NCBI GenBank assembly: GCA_021229015.1
Contig: CM037785.1
Location: 36,991,757-37,055,756, forward strand
Direction of reading: 5' to 3'
DNA: 64,000 bases
Source: Solen grandis
Taxonomy: Eukaryota > Mollusca > Bivalvia > Adapedonta > Solenidae
Under the pieces are notes generated by a model. That model was not told the DNA's origin. It was given only the letters and a program-made list of their open reading frames with translations, and did not search any database. Both the position numbers and the translations under genes were made by a program. Positions 1 through 13,965 of the stretch are shown here, piece after piece; position 1 is the stretch's first letter, and every line of letters starts with the position of its first letter.

Positions 1-165
1 GAGCCGTGCTTGTAATCAGCTGAGAGAAATCACTAACTATGCGAATGCTTCCAAAATCAATCCGTGCAGGTGAAACATATCTACTACCGCTTTATCCAGG
101 AAGAGACAGTTGTGATAAGCCATACCCTTTAGATAACGAAATATGTTTACAATTTAAATAGTTCC

Positions 166-212
166 ATCCATCCATCTATCCACTCATCCATCCATCCATC
201 CATCCATCCATC
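166..212. repeat. (CATC)n microsatellite
   Basis: About 11 imperfect tetranucleotide units. The paralogous place near 12255 has only a short, scrambled version, so it expanded after the duplication. Confidence 0.9.
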
Positions 213-2559
213 AGTTATATTTACGAAAACTCTATTGCTAACGTCCGTAACGTTATGGTAATTAATTGTAAGGCTTTATAAATCGATCTATCGATCGATC
301 AATCAATCGATCACTTTTACCCATAAATCCAACTGTTCTAGTTTTTGTTAATTGAACAGAATATGATTAGCAACGCCTTGACATCCGTTTTGATTTGTAA
401 GATGCATTAATAGCACCCGGAGACGTTCTGTCCTACAAAATATTAAAAATGGTTCGTATCGTGAGTCCATAAACCGCTCTATAATAAATTGAATAATTCA
501 TATATAGAAACATGCGAATAACAGCTACACGTGCGCACATCAGTATTCTCCCAAGAGACTGACGTTTTATGCTTGGGTTTACAATTCTTCTCTTTTCAAA
601 CCAGGAATAAAACAGAGTTCGATGACATGCTTCATCAAAAGTCGCACTGACTGAATTAATTTTAATATGTTTATATATTTTTAATAAATTATATGGCTTT
701 CTCAGGAAACTCAGATATGATTTCGTGTTGCACAAAACATCTTAATGTAGAGTCCTCATTCACCGTCCGTTGGCCTGACGTATATATCAAATACCAATAA
801 GGCAAAAAAGTAACAATGCCCGTAAGTGATCAAGTCATGATTATTCGAAACAGTTTTCAGTAAACATTAGATGCTTGATGCGCATATTATCATGTTTATT
901 TTTTTCTAACGCTAAGGTTAAAGATCTGACACCTTTGGCTACAATTCAGTGAAACATTATAAAAGATTTTCTGTTGCAAGAGCATTGTGCACATACTGTG
1001 AATGTTCTTATCAGTTTTAGGGTCTTTCCTTGGATCAAAGTTCTTGGTTGAACCATTTCTCTGCCACAACTGTTTGAAGTCATTGTAAAGAAAAACTAAA
1101 CAAAGGCTTTTTTTCATTCCAGGTTGACCGTCAATGCATACTTACCAGAAAGTATCACATTTTGCTTGATTTGCTGACACATCTTTTGTGTCAGGTCTTG
1201 TCTTCTTTGCTAATCTTATTGCAGGGGACAAACTCTATTTTTATATGATTATTGAAACTGTAGGACTGTCCTCTCCTTTATATTCAACAACCTGATGATT
1301 TTACATTTTGTGTCTAGAATTACTAAATATAGGTATAGATATTTGATAATTGCTATTTAGAATACTTTAAGTTGTAGAATTGTATTCGTATGGAATATAT
1401 TGAAAACTAGTAGTAGATAAAGAATGAAATAAAACATAGCATGTGGCCGAGGTTTTGCCACAAACATCTTTTTCAAGTAGATCCACTATATATCAAACTC
1501 TTTTATGCCGCCTATAAATCAAATTGGGAAGTCATTTGGTTTATCCTTGGATTCGTGGATGTAATTTCAATTACAAATAATCCAATTATTAAGCCAAATA
1601 CCCATCAGCCTTAATAAGCATTTTCGCTTATTTGTCGTGCTTGGCAGCTTATCAAATCGCTTATCTTTGTAATATTACTGCAGATATTTGCAAGTAGATT
1701 AACAAACTAACGCCATCCAGACACATTCCGACTTCAGCAGTTAGGAACTTGAGTAAACATGTCGACATGCTTTTAAAATGTTATTTTATCTTTACCCATT
1801 TTGTAAATATATGAAGAAGCACACAGAAATTTAATTATTTGAAAACAATTTGTAGAGTGATTATTTGGAAAATAGCACAAAGGTGACAAAATAGGAACAG
1901 ATCATTACAAAAACTGATATGTGTAAACGTGTATTGTGAAATGTACCTGTGATATATTTATTTGAAGCAACTAATTAAATTACAAAGGCCATATTTTAAA
2001 TATAAATACCCGGAGTGGCCGTTTCTCATTCTCTCCAGATATCTGTAGATGGACACACAGATCGATTAAATAAGTGAGAAATGGATGAAAAGAACGGTAG
2101 ATATATAAATTGATGAAGGAAAATATTGACTGATGAAAAGATAGAAGGGAGGAATAAATGAATGAGGATTACATGAAAACATTCAAATAAATGGATAAAT
2201 TTAGTAAAGATGTTAGGTATGGTATTTTTAAAAGAATTGATACAGCTTTGGGAACTGTCTGTTCAAGCTTAAAAAAATATAAGCATTAAATGAATACTTG
2301 TGTTGACTTGAAAGCCATTGTTTTGAGAAGATTTTGAGACTAAATTGAAAACAAAACTACAGCAGTGATATCACCGAGACGCTTGATAGTAACGGTCAAG
2401 ATCGATGTGGATCAATTTTAAAAAGGCAGAAAAAAGCTGCATAAGATAAAAAAATAAAATAATCCGTAATCAGTATACACTGATATTGTGGTAGTTTAAT
2501 ACGGGAGAAATTAGCGAGATTCCGTCGGTCAGATCTCTTCCGACCAAACGTGTTTTTAG

Positions 2560-3695
2560 TTCACCTGAGCACGAAGATCAGACTTTGTCCGGCGTCCGTC
2601 GTCCGTCGTGCGTCGTCAACTTTTGCTTTAAAAGACATCTCCTCCTTAACCGCTGAGCAGATTTTGATGAAATTTTACAGGAATGATCCTTGGGTGGTTC
2701 TGGGCAAAAATAGCTAAATTCCTTCCGATCCGCCAACCAAGATGGCCGCCAGAGCTAAAAATAGAAAAATCTTTGAACGTCATCTCCTCCTAAACCGCTA
2801 AGCAGATTTTAATGACATTCAATAAGAATTATCATTGGGGGCTACTGCACAATAATAGCTAAAATTTCTCCGTCCGCCAACCAAGATGGCCGCCAGAGCT
2901 AAAAATAGAATAATCTTTAAACGACATCTCTTCCTAAACCGCTGAGCAGATTTTGATAAAATTTTACAGGAATGATCCTTGGGTGGTTCTGAGCAAAAAT
3001 AGCTAAATTCCTTCCGATCCGCCAACCAAGATGGCCGCCAGAGCTAAAAATAGAAAAATCTTTAAACGTCATCTTCTCCTAAACCGCTAAGCAGATTTTA
3101 ATGACATTCAATAGGAATGATCATTGGGTGCTACTGCACAATAATAGCTAAAATCTTTCCGGTCCGCCAACCAAGATGGCCACCAGAGCTAAAAATAGAA
3201 TAATCTTTAAATGACATCTCCTCCTAAACCGCAGAGCAGATTTTGATGTAATTTTACAGGAATGATCCTTAGATGGTACTGAGCAAAAAAAAAACCGCTA
3301 AACAAATTTAAATGAAACTCAATAGGAATAATCATTCGGTGATACAGCACAATAATAGCTAAAATATTTCCAAACGCACCATCCAAGGTATGAAAAAATT
3401 AAATTCCAATCCGCCAACCAAAACGGCCGCCAGAGTTACAAAAAACTTCTTCTTAACGTCGGAGCAGATTTTGATGAAAATTTACAGGAATTATCCTTAG
3501 GTGGTGCTAAGCAAAAATAGCTAAATTGTTTAGGTCTGCCTACCAAGATGGTCACCAGAACTAAACAATAATAAAAATTTAAATACTATATAATTTATTT
3601 TGTGTAAATTTATTTCCTTACTTAAGCATTTTCTCTCTAGCAGTTGAATTCAGGTGAGCGGTTAAGGGCCATCATGGTCCTCTTGTTTAATTCGC
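2560..3695. repeat. Inverted-end dispersed element with about 145-bp internal tandem units
   Basis: Ends are gttcacctgagc and, inverted, ttcaggtgagc. Inside, the segment ending aaccaagatggccgcc recurs at 2735, 2879, 3024 and 3169, then in a decayed form near 3415, giving a period of 144-145 bp. Two alternating variants form a dimer of about 290 bp. It is absent from the paralogous position in copy B (about 15085-15150), so it is a later insertion. No coding capacity. Confidence 0.8.
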
Positions 3696-5517
3696 GAACA
3701 TTATTAAGTTGAGTCCTCAGGTAAGGGTTGTTTTTTGTCCCTGTACAGTGTATTTCTTTATTCACACCTTCCATGCAAAATAAGGCCAATTTATGAAAAC
3801 CCATCAATGATCAAAGGAGTTACGGCAATTTAAACGACCTGATGTACGATTTCAATGGAAAAAGTTACCTATCCTCTTAGTATATGTATATATAAGGTTG
3901 ATATTTTAATGCGGCAGGTTTTCGGTCAAAGGCTTTGTTGTCAGTGAGACAGAAAATTTAACCATAAGCAACTCTATTGCATTCTTTTGGTCTGTTAGAA
4001 GCATTTATAGCACCCGGAGACGTCCCATCATTCAAAATATAAATAATGGTACGCATTGGGAATCAATAAACCTCTATATAGTGAAATATTTAACGAATGC
4101 TTCAAAACTTGAAACACGTGAATAACAGCTACATCGTCCTCTCAAGTAACGGACTTTAATGCGCGAAAATCTGCTTGTTTAAAAACGGGAATAAAACCGA
4201 GTGCAATACGATGTTCATATTTCATCAAAAGTCACACTGAAAAAATCAATTTTCTGAATTTAATCGGTTATCAAAGTTATGATATGCCAGAGGCGAGTTG
4301 CTCACAAATATAGTTTTAATGAGTGTCAATGCACATTTCACTGGATTTGTGTGCAACTGGAAGGTAAAAAAAAAATAAAATTTAGAAGTACTCTTCAAAT
4401 GTGCTTGCTCAGTAACATAGTATTTGTTTTAAATGGCGGATAAATATTGTTTACGCCCCCTTGAAAACACATTTTTCGTTATAAAAGAATAAAAAGAGTA
4501 AACTGTTCCCTAAAGCACGAAAAAAAACAACAACAAAAAAAAAACGGGAATATGTGACGCTGCAACATTTTGTGTGAGCCACTCGCCCCAAGACTCGTAT
4601 TGATTTAAAACAAACGTCTCGATTTGCTTGGTTTTAACTGAGGTATGCCCTGTGTTATATTGATTGTATTTTTTGTCTGCGATATACATGTACGTATAAG
4701 TGCAACAGAACTTTTATTTTCATCCTTCAACTGTGTTAAAAGTTTCCGTGACAATGCACTTTCTTGGAGCCATTCATCATCTTCAGTGATGGTTCTTGTT
4801 GATATTGGAGGCACCTCTGGCAAAAATTCAGTAGAACATGAAAAAATGCTTCCTATTTTAAGAGGGAGTGAGCACACCATGACTATATTCTTATCAGATT
4901 AATAGCCTTTTCTTGCATCACGGTTCTAATTCGAACTATTTATCAACAACAAATGGATATATGCTATGTAATCTCACATAATTTTGACGATATGTTGTTT
5001 AATCTTCCAGTGTGTCCATCACTGCATACTTATTACAAAGTATTGCAGTTTGTTTGATCAGCTGAACAATCCTTTGTGCTTAGGTCCTTGTCTCCTATAC
5101 TGATCTTATTTCGTACAGCAACCACTACTGTTATAAATATAAGTATTGAATGTTGTTGCCTATTGGAGGTTTTTGGACTTTGAATCTGTTCATACAACTG
5201 CACAACTGCCATTTCTATTTAATGTCCTTGTGATTTCATATAGGATTTGGTGTCTGGAATGGCAGGACTGTAGGTAATTTATCGTATTGCATTTACTATA
5301 CGCCATTTAACTGGGAAATATGTTACAACTAGTGTTTAGAACTAAGACGGTTTATATGAAGATTGCTTTACTGGCTATAGGCCTGTCGCACCAAACACTG
5401 CACTTATTTTAAAATCAAGTATAGTTCGATATCATTACCTAACATATAATATGAGCTACCTCTTAAATTGAAATTGTTTTTTTTGTCTCCTTACATATCT
5501 ACAACGCTTACAAGATG

Positions 5518-5718
5518 GACCATTTCACTCCGAAATGTAAAGTTAACAGGTCTACGTAAATCAACGAGCACTTCCCGAACACCTAATCTATATGCTGGTT
5601 AATAATTCCAGACATTCTTCAATTAAACAAACATTTGAGATTTTCCCAAGTCAGACAGATTGGTCAATTTAAATCAGCGAATTAAAACGGGTATTGCCGA
5701 GCCTCTGGTGAAATTTTC
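5518..5718 (+). mobile_element. MITE, GACCATTTCAC family, copy 1
   Basis: A unit of about 200 bp with gaccatttcactccgaaatg at the left and ctggtgaaatttt at the right. It is homologous to 36627-36826 and to the inverted copy 29247-29423, whose ends form a clean 13-bp terminal inverted repeat. Confidence 0.7.
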
Positions 5719-5825
5719 TATTCAACAAGATTTTTTCATTAATGAATAAAAGTATAATTGACACAACTTCCAGGGTGTGATACAGTCACTGACCCACTAT
5801 CACATTGCTTTGTGAAATAAAATTC

Positions 5826-5826
<1 letters not shown>

Positions 5827-5866
<40 letters not shown>
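5827..5866. repeat. (AC)20 microsatellite
   Basis: A perfect AC/TG run of 40 bp. Confidence 0.97.
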
Positions 5867-5868
<2 letters not shown>

Positions 5869-8800
5869 TTAACTTCCCCGCCCTCCCAAACAAAAGCATG
5901 AATGATTCTCATTCTTTAGATGGTATAACGTCAACCAATTCCTCGATCGACTCGCATATTTCAGTTTCTCGTAGTTTCATAGAACATTCGAACAGTAAAC
6001 GGTTATTCTACGTTTAATACCTTGGCCATTTTGTTATCACATTATCATAAAAGGTTTAAAATTGCACACCTTGTAGTGGCTTCAAATCTATTATTTTACT
6101 GATAATACTATTTGAAATCTAATACACAAAAAATGTAGTGCTACTGCTCGCCATGCTAAAATACATGAATATGACCTAAGGGGTACGCGATTAATTGTAA
6201 AAAGAAAGACAGAAATAGATAAAGTGAATGAATTAAATAGTTGTACTAACCGTATACCAATTTGAATGTTTACAAAAAGCTGGACACCGTTTACAATTGG
6301 TGCATTCATGTTTGATATCAATTTGAAAAAAAAATGTTCTCTGCAACACCAGGTTTCAGTTGAAATATTCCTTGCAGCTCCATAATATAATTTTATTAGC
6401 TTTTCAAAACTACGGTAAATAATAGTTTGCATAAATAGGGGTTGTTTTGTTGCAAATCACCAAATTACGTGAAAAAAGAAATGGTCGCAGAAAAAAAATC
6501 ATATGAGAAAACAGATGTTATTTTTTTTCAAATAGGAACTAGATGTATCAAAATGAACTGCAAAAATATGTCATTGTTTATAATTTTATTAAATATGTCA
6601 ATTTGATCAATTCACTGCTTGTTGCTTGTGGCTTTTGATGAATGATATTTTCATGTGGTTTTGTTTCTGATAACAAATACCATATATAATCATATCAAAG
6701 GTTCCAAATACATCCTGATACGATATTGACACTTGGAAGTATAATATAATAATTTGTAGATAGTAACTCAAATGTGTTGCTCAATACTTGACAGCTAACC
6801 AAATCTGTCTTTACGGTTTATATAATTGCTCCATATTTTTCGAATACATAACAAATTTCCCTAAAACTAACTCAATTTTATCCAAACAAAATTTCATTGT
6901 GAACTCTCGGCAATGTGACTTCATTCTTAACCATCCTTTTGATAACGACACACTCAGAGGAGCACACGGACAGAAATTGTTTGTAAAATACCACAAATGT
7001 GTCAAGTGTGACAGAAAATCAATTTCACTTGTGAAATGAAAAAAATGATTAGTGAAAACGCGCATTGTGCATTGTTTCTGTAATTATGATCTGGAGAAAC
7101 TAAATAAATGACGACGGTTAAAAAATAACAAATACTCGTCTCTCCTTCTCTGTAAAGATATATGGATAGACGGATGTGTGCAGGTGGACAGACGGACATG
7201 AAAACAGACAGACAAACATGTAAATACAGATCGGTTAGCCGATATATTGAAACTTACGTTATATACAGACACACATACAGATAAAATCTTATGACGAACT
7301 TCAGATGTAGACTATTATTCATGGTTCTATCTTATTAAATCAGGGCGAATATTTAACAAGCCATTTACGTGGCACATGTGCGTTCAGTTGCCGGTAATTA
7401 ACATTTTCATCCCCGTACTATCGTAGCGTATAGAATCCTAGCAGAGAACTATCCCCCTAATAGTTGCGAATGCAAGGCCGTAAGCCTGTTTGAATTTTTA
7501 AAGAAAGATTATATAAGTATAAGCCAGTACAATTGTCATTCCGACAGATTAGATAATTGCGACGAAACTTGACTGCGGAAATTCACATACAGAATATTTG
7601 TTTAAGACTTCATATATTTAAATACATGTGTATGTGAAATAGACAATTTTTCAGACAATAAATAATGTTTGGATAATACGTGCTATCATGACGCATATCT
7701 ATGTTATGATATCACAATGAGGCAGAACGAAGACGACGTCCTCCGAGTAAGGCATGTTTCCGTAGAACTTATATTTTGACGATGAAAAACAAAGAAAAAT
7801 CGCTCTTTTACAATTATATGTGAACAACGTCTCATTTTTTAATAAAAGATATGCTCCCATGCAGAGTAATCCTCAAAAATAATATAACCTTTAAGTTGTG
7901 CTTGAAATAGAATTAGTGACCCAATGTTGTTGATGATGATAATGATAAGTCTAAATACACAACTATGATTATAACGTTATATACGTTCTTAGTCTATGTT
8001 AACAGTGAGATAAGCAATCGGCTAACTATATGACCAGCTCAGCTCACGGGGCGTCTCCTAATTTCGTTCCACTTATATAGGTCTAGGTGGAAAAAATTAC
8101 ATTTCATAAATCATACCTTAGTTTCCCGCTAAGTGACATGAGTATAACAGGCTGCATGCTTCCATGTGTGTTGACAAAAGTTATTAATTCCCAATTACAT
8201 CACATATACTTAATTTTAAAGAGAATTTTCAAACCAGTTTTTATTGCATTTGAGCAGGATGTGTAGAGTGCGATTTATCTTACCTGTGTCTACTGAAGTG
8301 AAATACAAATGTACTCGAATTAAATTAGATACTCAAATTGTGCATAACCAGAATTACTTTATTTTTTATTTGCTCAGTAAAAAGGTATTTTCTATTTATG
8401 AAATAAAATAATGTTGATATAAATACCCATTAAGAATAAGTAATAAGCAGACAGGCCCCGTGACTCGCCTGTCACAGACAGTGCTTTTGAAAGCTAGTGA
8501 CAGAAATCCAATTCCAGACACCTTTTATTTCCTTTCAACGCGACGTTCTCACGGTGCGCTGTACCCTCTAAAACTTTTCCCAAGAATTCACCAGGCCTGA
8601 AATAATCGGTAAACCAATAATCAGTGAGAGATTAAAAGTTTATTTCTTCCTATCTTATAAACGCGTTCCTGGTTTTCCTTATTTGGCGTCGAAATGTTAC
8701 CTCATTTACTTTTTACTTACAGAGAACTGTACCATTGCTTCACCCATAAATATTCATCTGTATTTCATCTAAAAGATTGAAATTTACATTTTATAATTAT

Positions 8801-9660
8801 ATGCTGAGAATGCGTAGAAGGAGTCAAATATCTTTTGCCGCTGAACTGTTTCTACATTTTCGGAAACTCTCACTGGCTCACTGAATCAGAGATGCCATTA
8901 TTTGTACATTTGATTGTATGAATCTACTCAGATCTAGTACCGACTAAAATTACATGTCACAAGCTCAATATCATATAGATACATCTTACGATCAGAATAA
9001 TCCAGAGTGTGTGATGGATATTTGACATTTAAATAGAAAAATAATACATAGGTTCAATATGACAGAAGAGTTGAAAAACAGCAACATCGTTTACTTGTGA
9101 TATATGATGCTACATGTTAACCTTTCTCATTGATTTTGGGTCATATATTGAATACCTATAATGTGAATAAAAAACCACATTTATAGATATTCCATTTATG
9201 ACCCTAGTCTGCTGTACATTTCCTTTATTATGTAAAGTCAGACTACAGGCTTAATGAAATATGATAATGCATTATGGAAAAAGACATGAAGTAATATCAA
9301 ATAATTTGCCCTATTAACGTTTTACTTACCGTGAATTTGAATGTAAAATGATAAACATTTTTGATGGGATGAACCATTTGGCCAGTCAGTCACAAAAACT
9401 TACGTTTTCTTGTCGAAGTTAATTATTTCAATTTACACATCATTAACTTTGATATACTGTCTCTTATTAATATTAATATAAATCACAGCTTCCCATACGC
9501 ATTTCTGGAAGAGATATAAGATGTTAAAGTTGGATGTGATCGAAATTTGACAACAAAATATATTTATAAAAATGCCACTAATGTTTTTAGAAATGCATTC
9601 CTATTAAAGAAGAACACATAGCTTTCCATCTTTACGCCCTAAAATCTCGCCCCGAAATTT
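5867..9660. other. Gene-free AT-rich stretch
   Basis: No exon with credible splice sites, RNA gene or element boundary was recognised. Open frames here are short and low-complexity. Confidence 0.6.
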
Positions 9661-9719
9661 CGACTTTTCATCTTTTGCATCTTATAACACTGATATTGGC
9701 AACTATGTCTGCCCAATAT

Positions 9720-9984
9720 CTTGAGGGGATATCCAGGCGATGGAAAACTTGCCAAGTGTATGCTAAATCGCCTAGATACCATTTTCGATGTAGATGTTAT
9801 ATAGCCTATATAAAGTTCGATATACCTCAACATCTGTTTCGTTTGCAAAGTGTTTGCTGAATAGTTCAGATATCATTTTTGATATAGTAAGATATCCCCT
9901 CAACATCTGTTTTATCAAATATAAAATATCAAGAAGATATAATGAGATATCAAGACTACAAAGAGAGAGAGAGAGAGAGAGAGA
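9720..9984. repeat. Local duplication ending in (AG)n
   Basis: cctcaacatctgttt occurs at about 9827 and 9900 within two similar blocks, followed by a perfect AG run at 9962-9984. Overlapping open frames on both strands here come from the low-complexity sequence. Confidence 0.6.
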
Positions 9985-12079
9985 AATAAAAGCAAATGTA
10001 CAGAACAAGTTATATATACATATACTTTGCATGTAATAAGTAATTATATGCATAAAGTGACAATTAATTGTTGTTCACATAATTGTTGGACTGACAAAAT
10101 AACAAATTACTAATTAAACTTAGAAACGTCACTTTAATAACTGAATATTCATAAGTTTAAATTCTTTATAATAAATGTGCACTCGTTATGCTTTTACGCA
10201 TTTAGAAACCAGTCTTACTGATACAGAGTCTAAGATCTTTGCAAACAGTGCAGACCAAGATGAAGCTCTCCCACCAGTTTCCTCAATTTTAGTCATATAC
10301 AATAATTCTTATTAAAACAAAATGAATGTTCTTATTTTGGCATTCATCAGTATATATAATTAAGAGCACCCAAAGGTTGCCTATATTTTCAGAAGTCCAA
10401 ACAATGGTGCAACTTAACAAATAGCTCTGAAAACAAAACAGTCTTAACAATATCACAAAGTCCACAATACATACTTAAAACACAGACTTGGGCAGTGACA
10501 GTCAAACTTATACCAATACAGCCATAACATATTGGCCCTATTGTAATCTTTGCATACATGTATTTAATCTGAATAATGGTTATTTTCTACAGATTGGGCC
10601 TGCACATATAGGACCTGGCTAGTTGAGAAAATTTTCTTCCCAATGGTCGGTCCTTAGCCCATCGAATACCAATCTTTGACTGCGTCCTCTCCATTTCCTT
10701 CAATGTTGCTGCCTTTGTATCCGGATTATTTTGCAGGAATTCTCCCAAATAAAGAGGATAAATTATATGCTTTCAGATATAAAAAGAATGGTTGGTTAAC
10801 AGGGGTTTTCATCTCAAAACAAAAACAAATTGATATAAAATCTTAAGTTTTTTCTTATACCAACCCTGGCGTGTTTATTGTTGCACTGAAAATGAGCTTA
10901 TAACGTTATTCAAGAGTTGTCTCATCTCAAAATGTACAGACATCATGATCTTAACATGAAAGATTTCACCTCTGCTCAGACTCAAAACATAGTGATGAAA
11001 GAGAAATTAATTTACTATCCTACTATTTTTTAAATATCCAAAGACAACAAAGTGAACCTTCATACGTGACAGTTTGGAACAATTCAGCAGTAAAAGGGTT
11101 AAATTACTACCCTTCCACAATTTCATTATATATAATATAAGTATATAAGGACTCCTGATAGTGTCTTCCCTTTCTCCTAAGAAATTGTATTGTTGGGTCA
11201 AATTATTGTTCTGTGATTCTATTAGACGCACCAAACACTCCATCTGATGGTTGTCACCTTCGAAGTATTAGAGATTATTCAGCTGGATAAAATCAAGATT
11301 ATTAACTTCAAGTTCAACTAGTGATTAGCCATATCAAAGTAAGATCATTTCGGTTACACAAAAATTGTGGTTGTTATAAAGACTCATATTCAGACTGCTT
11401 TATACGTAGAAGATAAAAAGTATTGTTTCCGATTAAGTAAGATATAAAGAAATGAATTTCCAGTACAAACCCATGACGGGTATAATTTAACTTCCTATTA
11501 ATTTAATCCTTTTGTAAATATTCAAACAATATGATGTATATAATAAAAAAGGACACCAAAACACTCAGATTTGCTCAAAATGATGAATTCTCCTCCCAAA
11601 AATATACGCCTGCAAATGATACCTCTAGCTTGAAGAGTCCTGTTCGATAGCTAAAACGCGGATCCTGCATTAAATCGCAGGAGTCAAATGCAATGTGCAG
11701 TGTTGTCAGATTATTGTAAATAGATTATTTTTTCATATTTTTTTAATATTTTGATTCAGTATATCATTTAGTGTGTTTACATGATAATATAATATATTTG
11801 TTAATATATTACTTTGAAGGCATTTTCATGTTACCTTTTTTTTTAATTTGACACCTGAACATCGGGGAGGGGGGATGTTGTATAGATATACAATTATATA
11901 TTCGACAGTGTCAACTCAAGATATTGATGCGACATTGCCAGGAGATCATAATATGCATATCAGAAATCATACATCGGCTCTACATCCCATTAATATCCAT
12001 ATATCTATATCCGATATTTGATATTGTTCCTACATATCCTTGCTTGCTGGGTATTTATCGGAGGCGTAAATGGTAAAGA
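9985..12079. other. Gene-free AT-rich stretch
   Basis: Nothing recognisable: no credible exons, tRNA-like head or inverted termini. Confidence 0.6.
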
Positions 12080-12716
12080 TCCGTGGTTGTAATCATTTAA
12101 TTCCATTTTGAGAGAAAACACTAACTATGCGTTTATTTTCAAAAATCAATCCGTGCAGGTGAAGCATATCTCCTACCCCGTTATCCAGGAAGAGACAGCT
12201 GGGATAAGCGACACTAGATTTCCAAATATGTGTAGTTAGTTACTATATACCCCAATCAATCAACTAATCCATCCATTCACCAATCAGTTTTATATTCCGC
12301 ACACCCTATTTCTAATGTCCGTGACGTTATGGTTATTTATTATGAGCTTTATAATTCGGTCAATCGAGCGATCAATCAATCGATCGTTTTCCCCATAAAT
12401 TCAACTGTTCTAGCCAGAAGCAGTCGTCAACTTTTGTCTGTTGAACAGAATACAATTAGCAACGCCATGACATCTGTTTTAGTTTCTAAGATGTATTAAT
12501 AACACCCGGAGACGTTCTCTCCTACAAAATATTAATAATGGTTCGTATTGGGAGTCCATAAACCGCTCTATATTGCATTGAATAATTCAGAAATAGAAAC
12601 ACGCAAATAACAGCAGCATTTTCCTAAGAGACGGACTTTTTATGCTTGGGTCGATTCAAACCGGGAATGAAATGACATGCTTCATCAAAGGTTGCACTGA
12701 CTGAATTAATTTTCTT

Positions 12717-13458
12717 AAGGACGTTTCAGTGGGTTACAGCTGATTTTGATTTTGGTAAAAAATTGTTTTTGAATGTCTCATTCATTTTAAGTAGAATGAT
12801 AGAAGAAAACCCAAATTTTAAGATTCACGTGTTAAGAATATCATTTAAAGTATATTTGCGAAATTTTGAAGGTACAAAAAGTCACATTTTAGTGTTTTTA
12901 TGCGAATTTGGCAAAAATTTCAATATAAAAAGCAGTTTCAGTTAAAATACAAACCTGGTGTTTTTTACATTTTCAGAAAGCATTTATATCAGAGGACTGA
13001 CTCTGAAAAAATAAAGGAAATCTGTCCGTTGAAAATGTTTTTATTTAGAAAAATATATATAAAAATCACAGTTTTGGGATAGTTTTTGTACTGATTTTGG
13101 TCTGGGCGCCAATTAGATTTTATGCTCGTTTTGTATGTTCAATGTATATTTGACAGTATTTTTTATTTGTATCTTACTGAATACATTATAAGTTACAAAT
13201 AATGATAAAATATTCTAAAAGTATTACTTTAATATGGTGTTATGGTATCTAGAAACGAAATCTTTCTTAGTTTTTATTGCCATGTTTTTTCAAAATATTT
13301 TAGCTAATAGTGATGTTCTACCATAAGCTTAATATCTAAAATAAGCATGGTGACCCCCTATTTTAAATTCATATATCTTTTAGTTAAAGTCTAAAATACA
13401 TATATGTAATGTTTGTAGAAAAATCAGTCCGCTAGAAAAAACACGATCAAACGTCTTT
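12717..13458. mobile_element. Inverted-repeat element of about 740 bp inserted in copy B
   Basis: Left end ttaaggacgttt and right end aaacgtctttaa are inverted repeats. Copy A has the uninterrupted flanks at about 670-695 (an empty site), which defines the insertion. The TTAA-like ends could be a target duplication. The two 60-residue open frames inside show no known domain; it is probably a non-autonomous DNA transposon. Confidence 0.75.
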
Positions 13459-13564
13459 AAGTTATACGGCTTTCTCTGGAAACTAAGATATGATTACGTG
13501 TTGCACAAAACGTCTGGATTCAGATTGATTTCTCATTTACTGGAGGTCCGTTAGCCTGACACAC

Positions 13565-13965
13565 AATGCCCGTAAGTTATCAAATCAAGATTATTCGAAA
13601 AACATTGTATCTTTCAGTAAACGTTAGATGCGTGATGCGCATATTATCATGTCGTTTCTTTTTTCTAACGCTAAGGTTAAAGATTAGACACCCATGGCCA
13701 CAATTCAATGAAACATTATAAAAAAAAATCTGTTTCAAGAGCAGTTGTGCACACCATCAGGTAAATAAGCAACAATGCCCGTAAGTTATCAAGTCAAGAT
13801 TATTCGAAATATTTTTCAGTAAACGTTAGATGCTTGATGCGCATATTATGTCGTCTCTTTTTTTCTAACGCTAAGGTTTAATATCAGACACCTCTTGCCA
13901 CAATTCAATGAAACATTATAAAAGATTTTCTGTTTCAAGAGCAATTGTGTACATCATGAGAATGT
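13565..13965 (+). repeat. Tandem duplication of about 210 bp, only in copy B
   Basis: caatgcccgtaagttatcaa occurs at 13565 and about 13774, each followed by the same block through ttcaatgaaacattataaaa. Copy A has a single block at 815-1000. Confidence 0.85.

Larger units (their letters stand above)
1..5340. repeat. Segmental duplication copy A (with internal sub-copy)
   Basis: Positions 1 to about 2440 and 3725 to 4640 align almost base for base with 12080-16180. Shared landmarks include cacccggagacgt (417, 12505), caatgcccgtaagt (815, 13565) and cactcgccccaagact (4580, 16128). A more diverged sub-copy of 400-1330 lies at 3985-5300 in the same direction, so the family is at least four-fold. 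It runs off the left window edge. No protein was recognised; short open frames within it are broken differently between copies. Confidence 0.8.

Noticed and set aside
4605..4902. Overlapping open frames on both strands near 4600-4900
   Set aside because: No domain, no splice context, and they extend beyond the duplicated block; kept as unexplained rather than called a gene.
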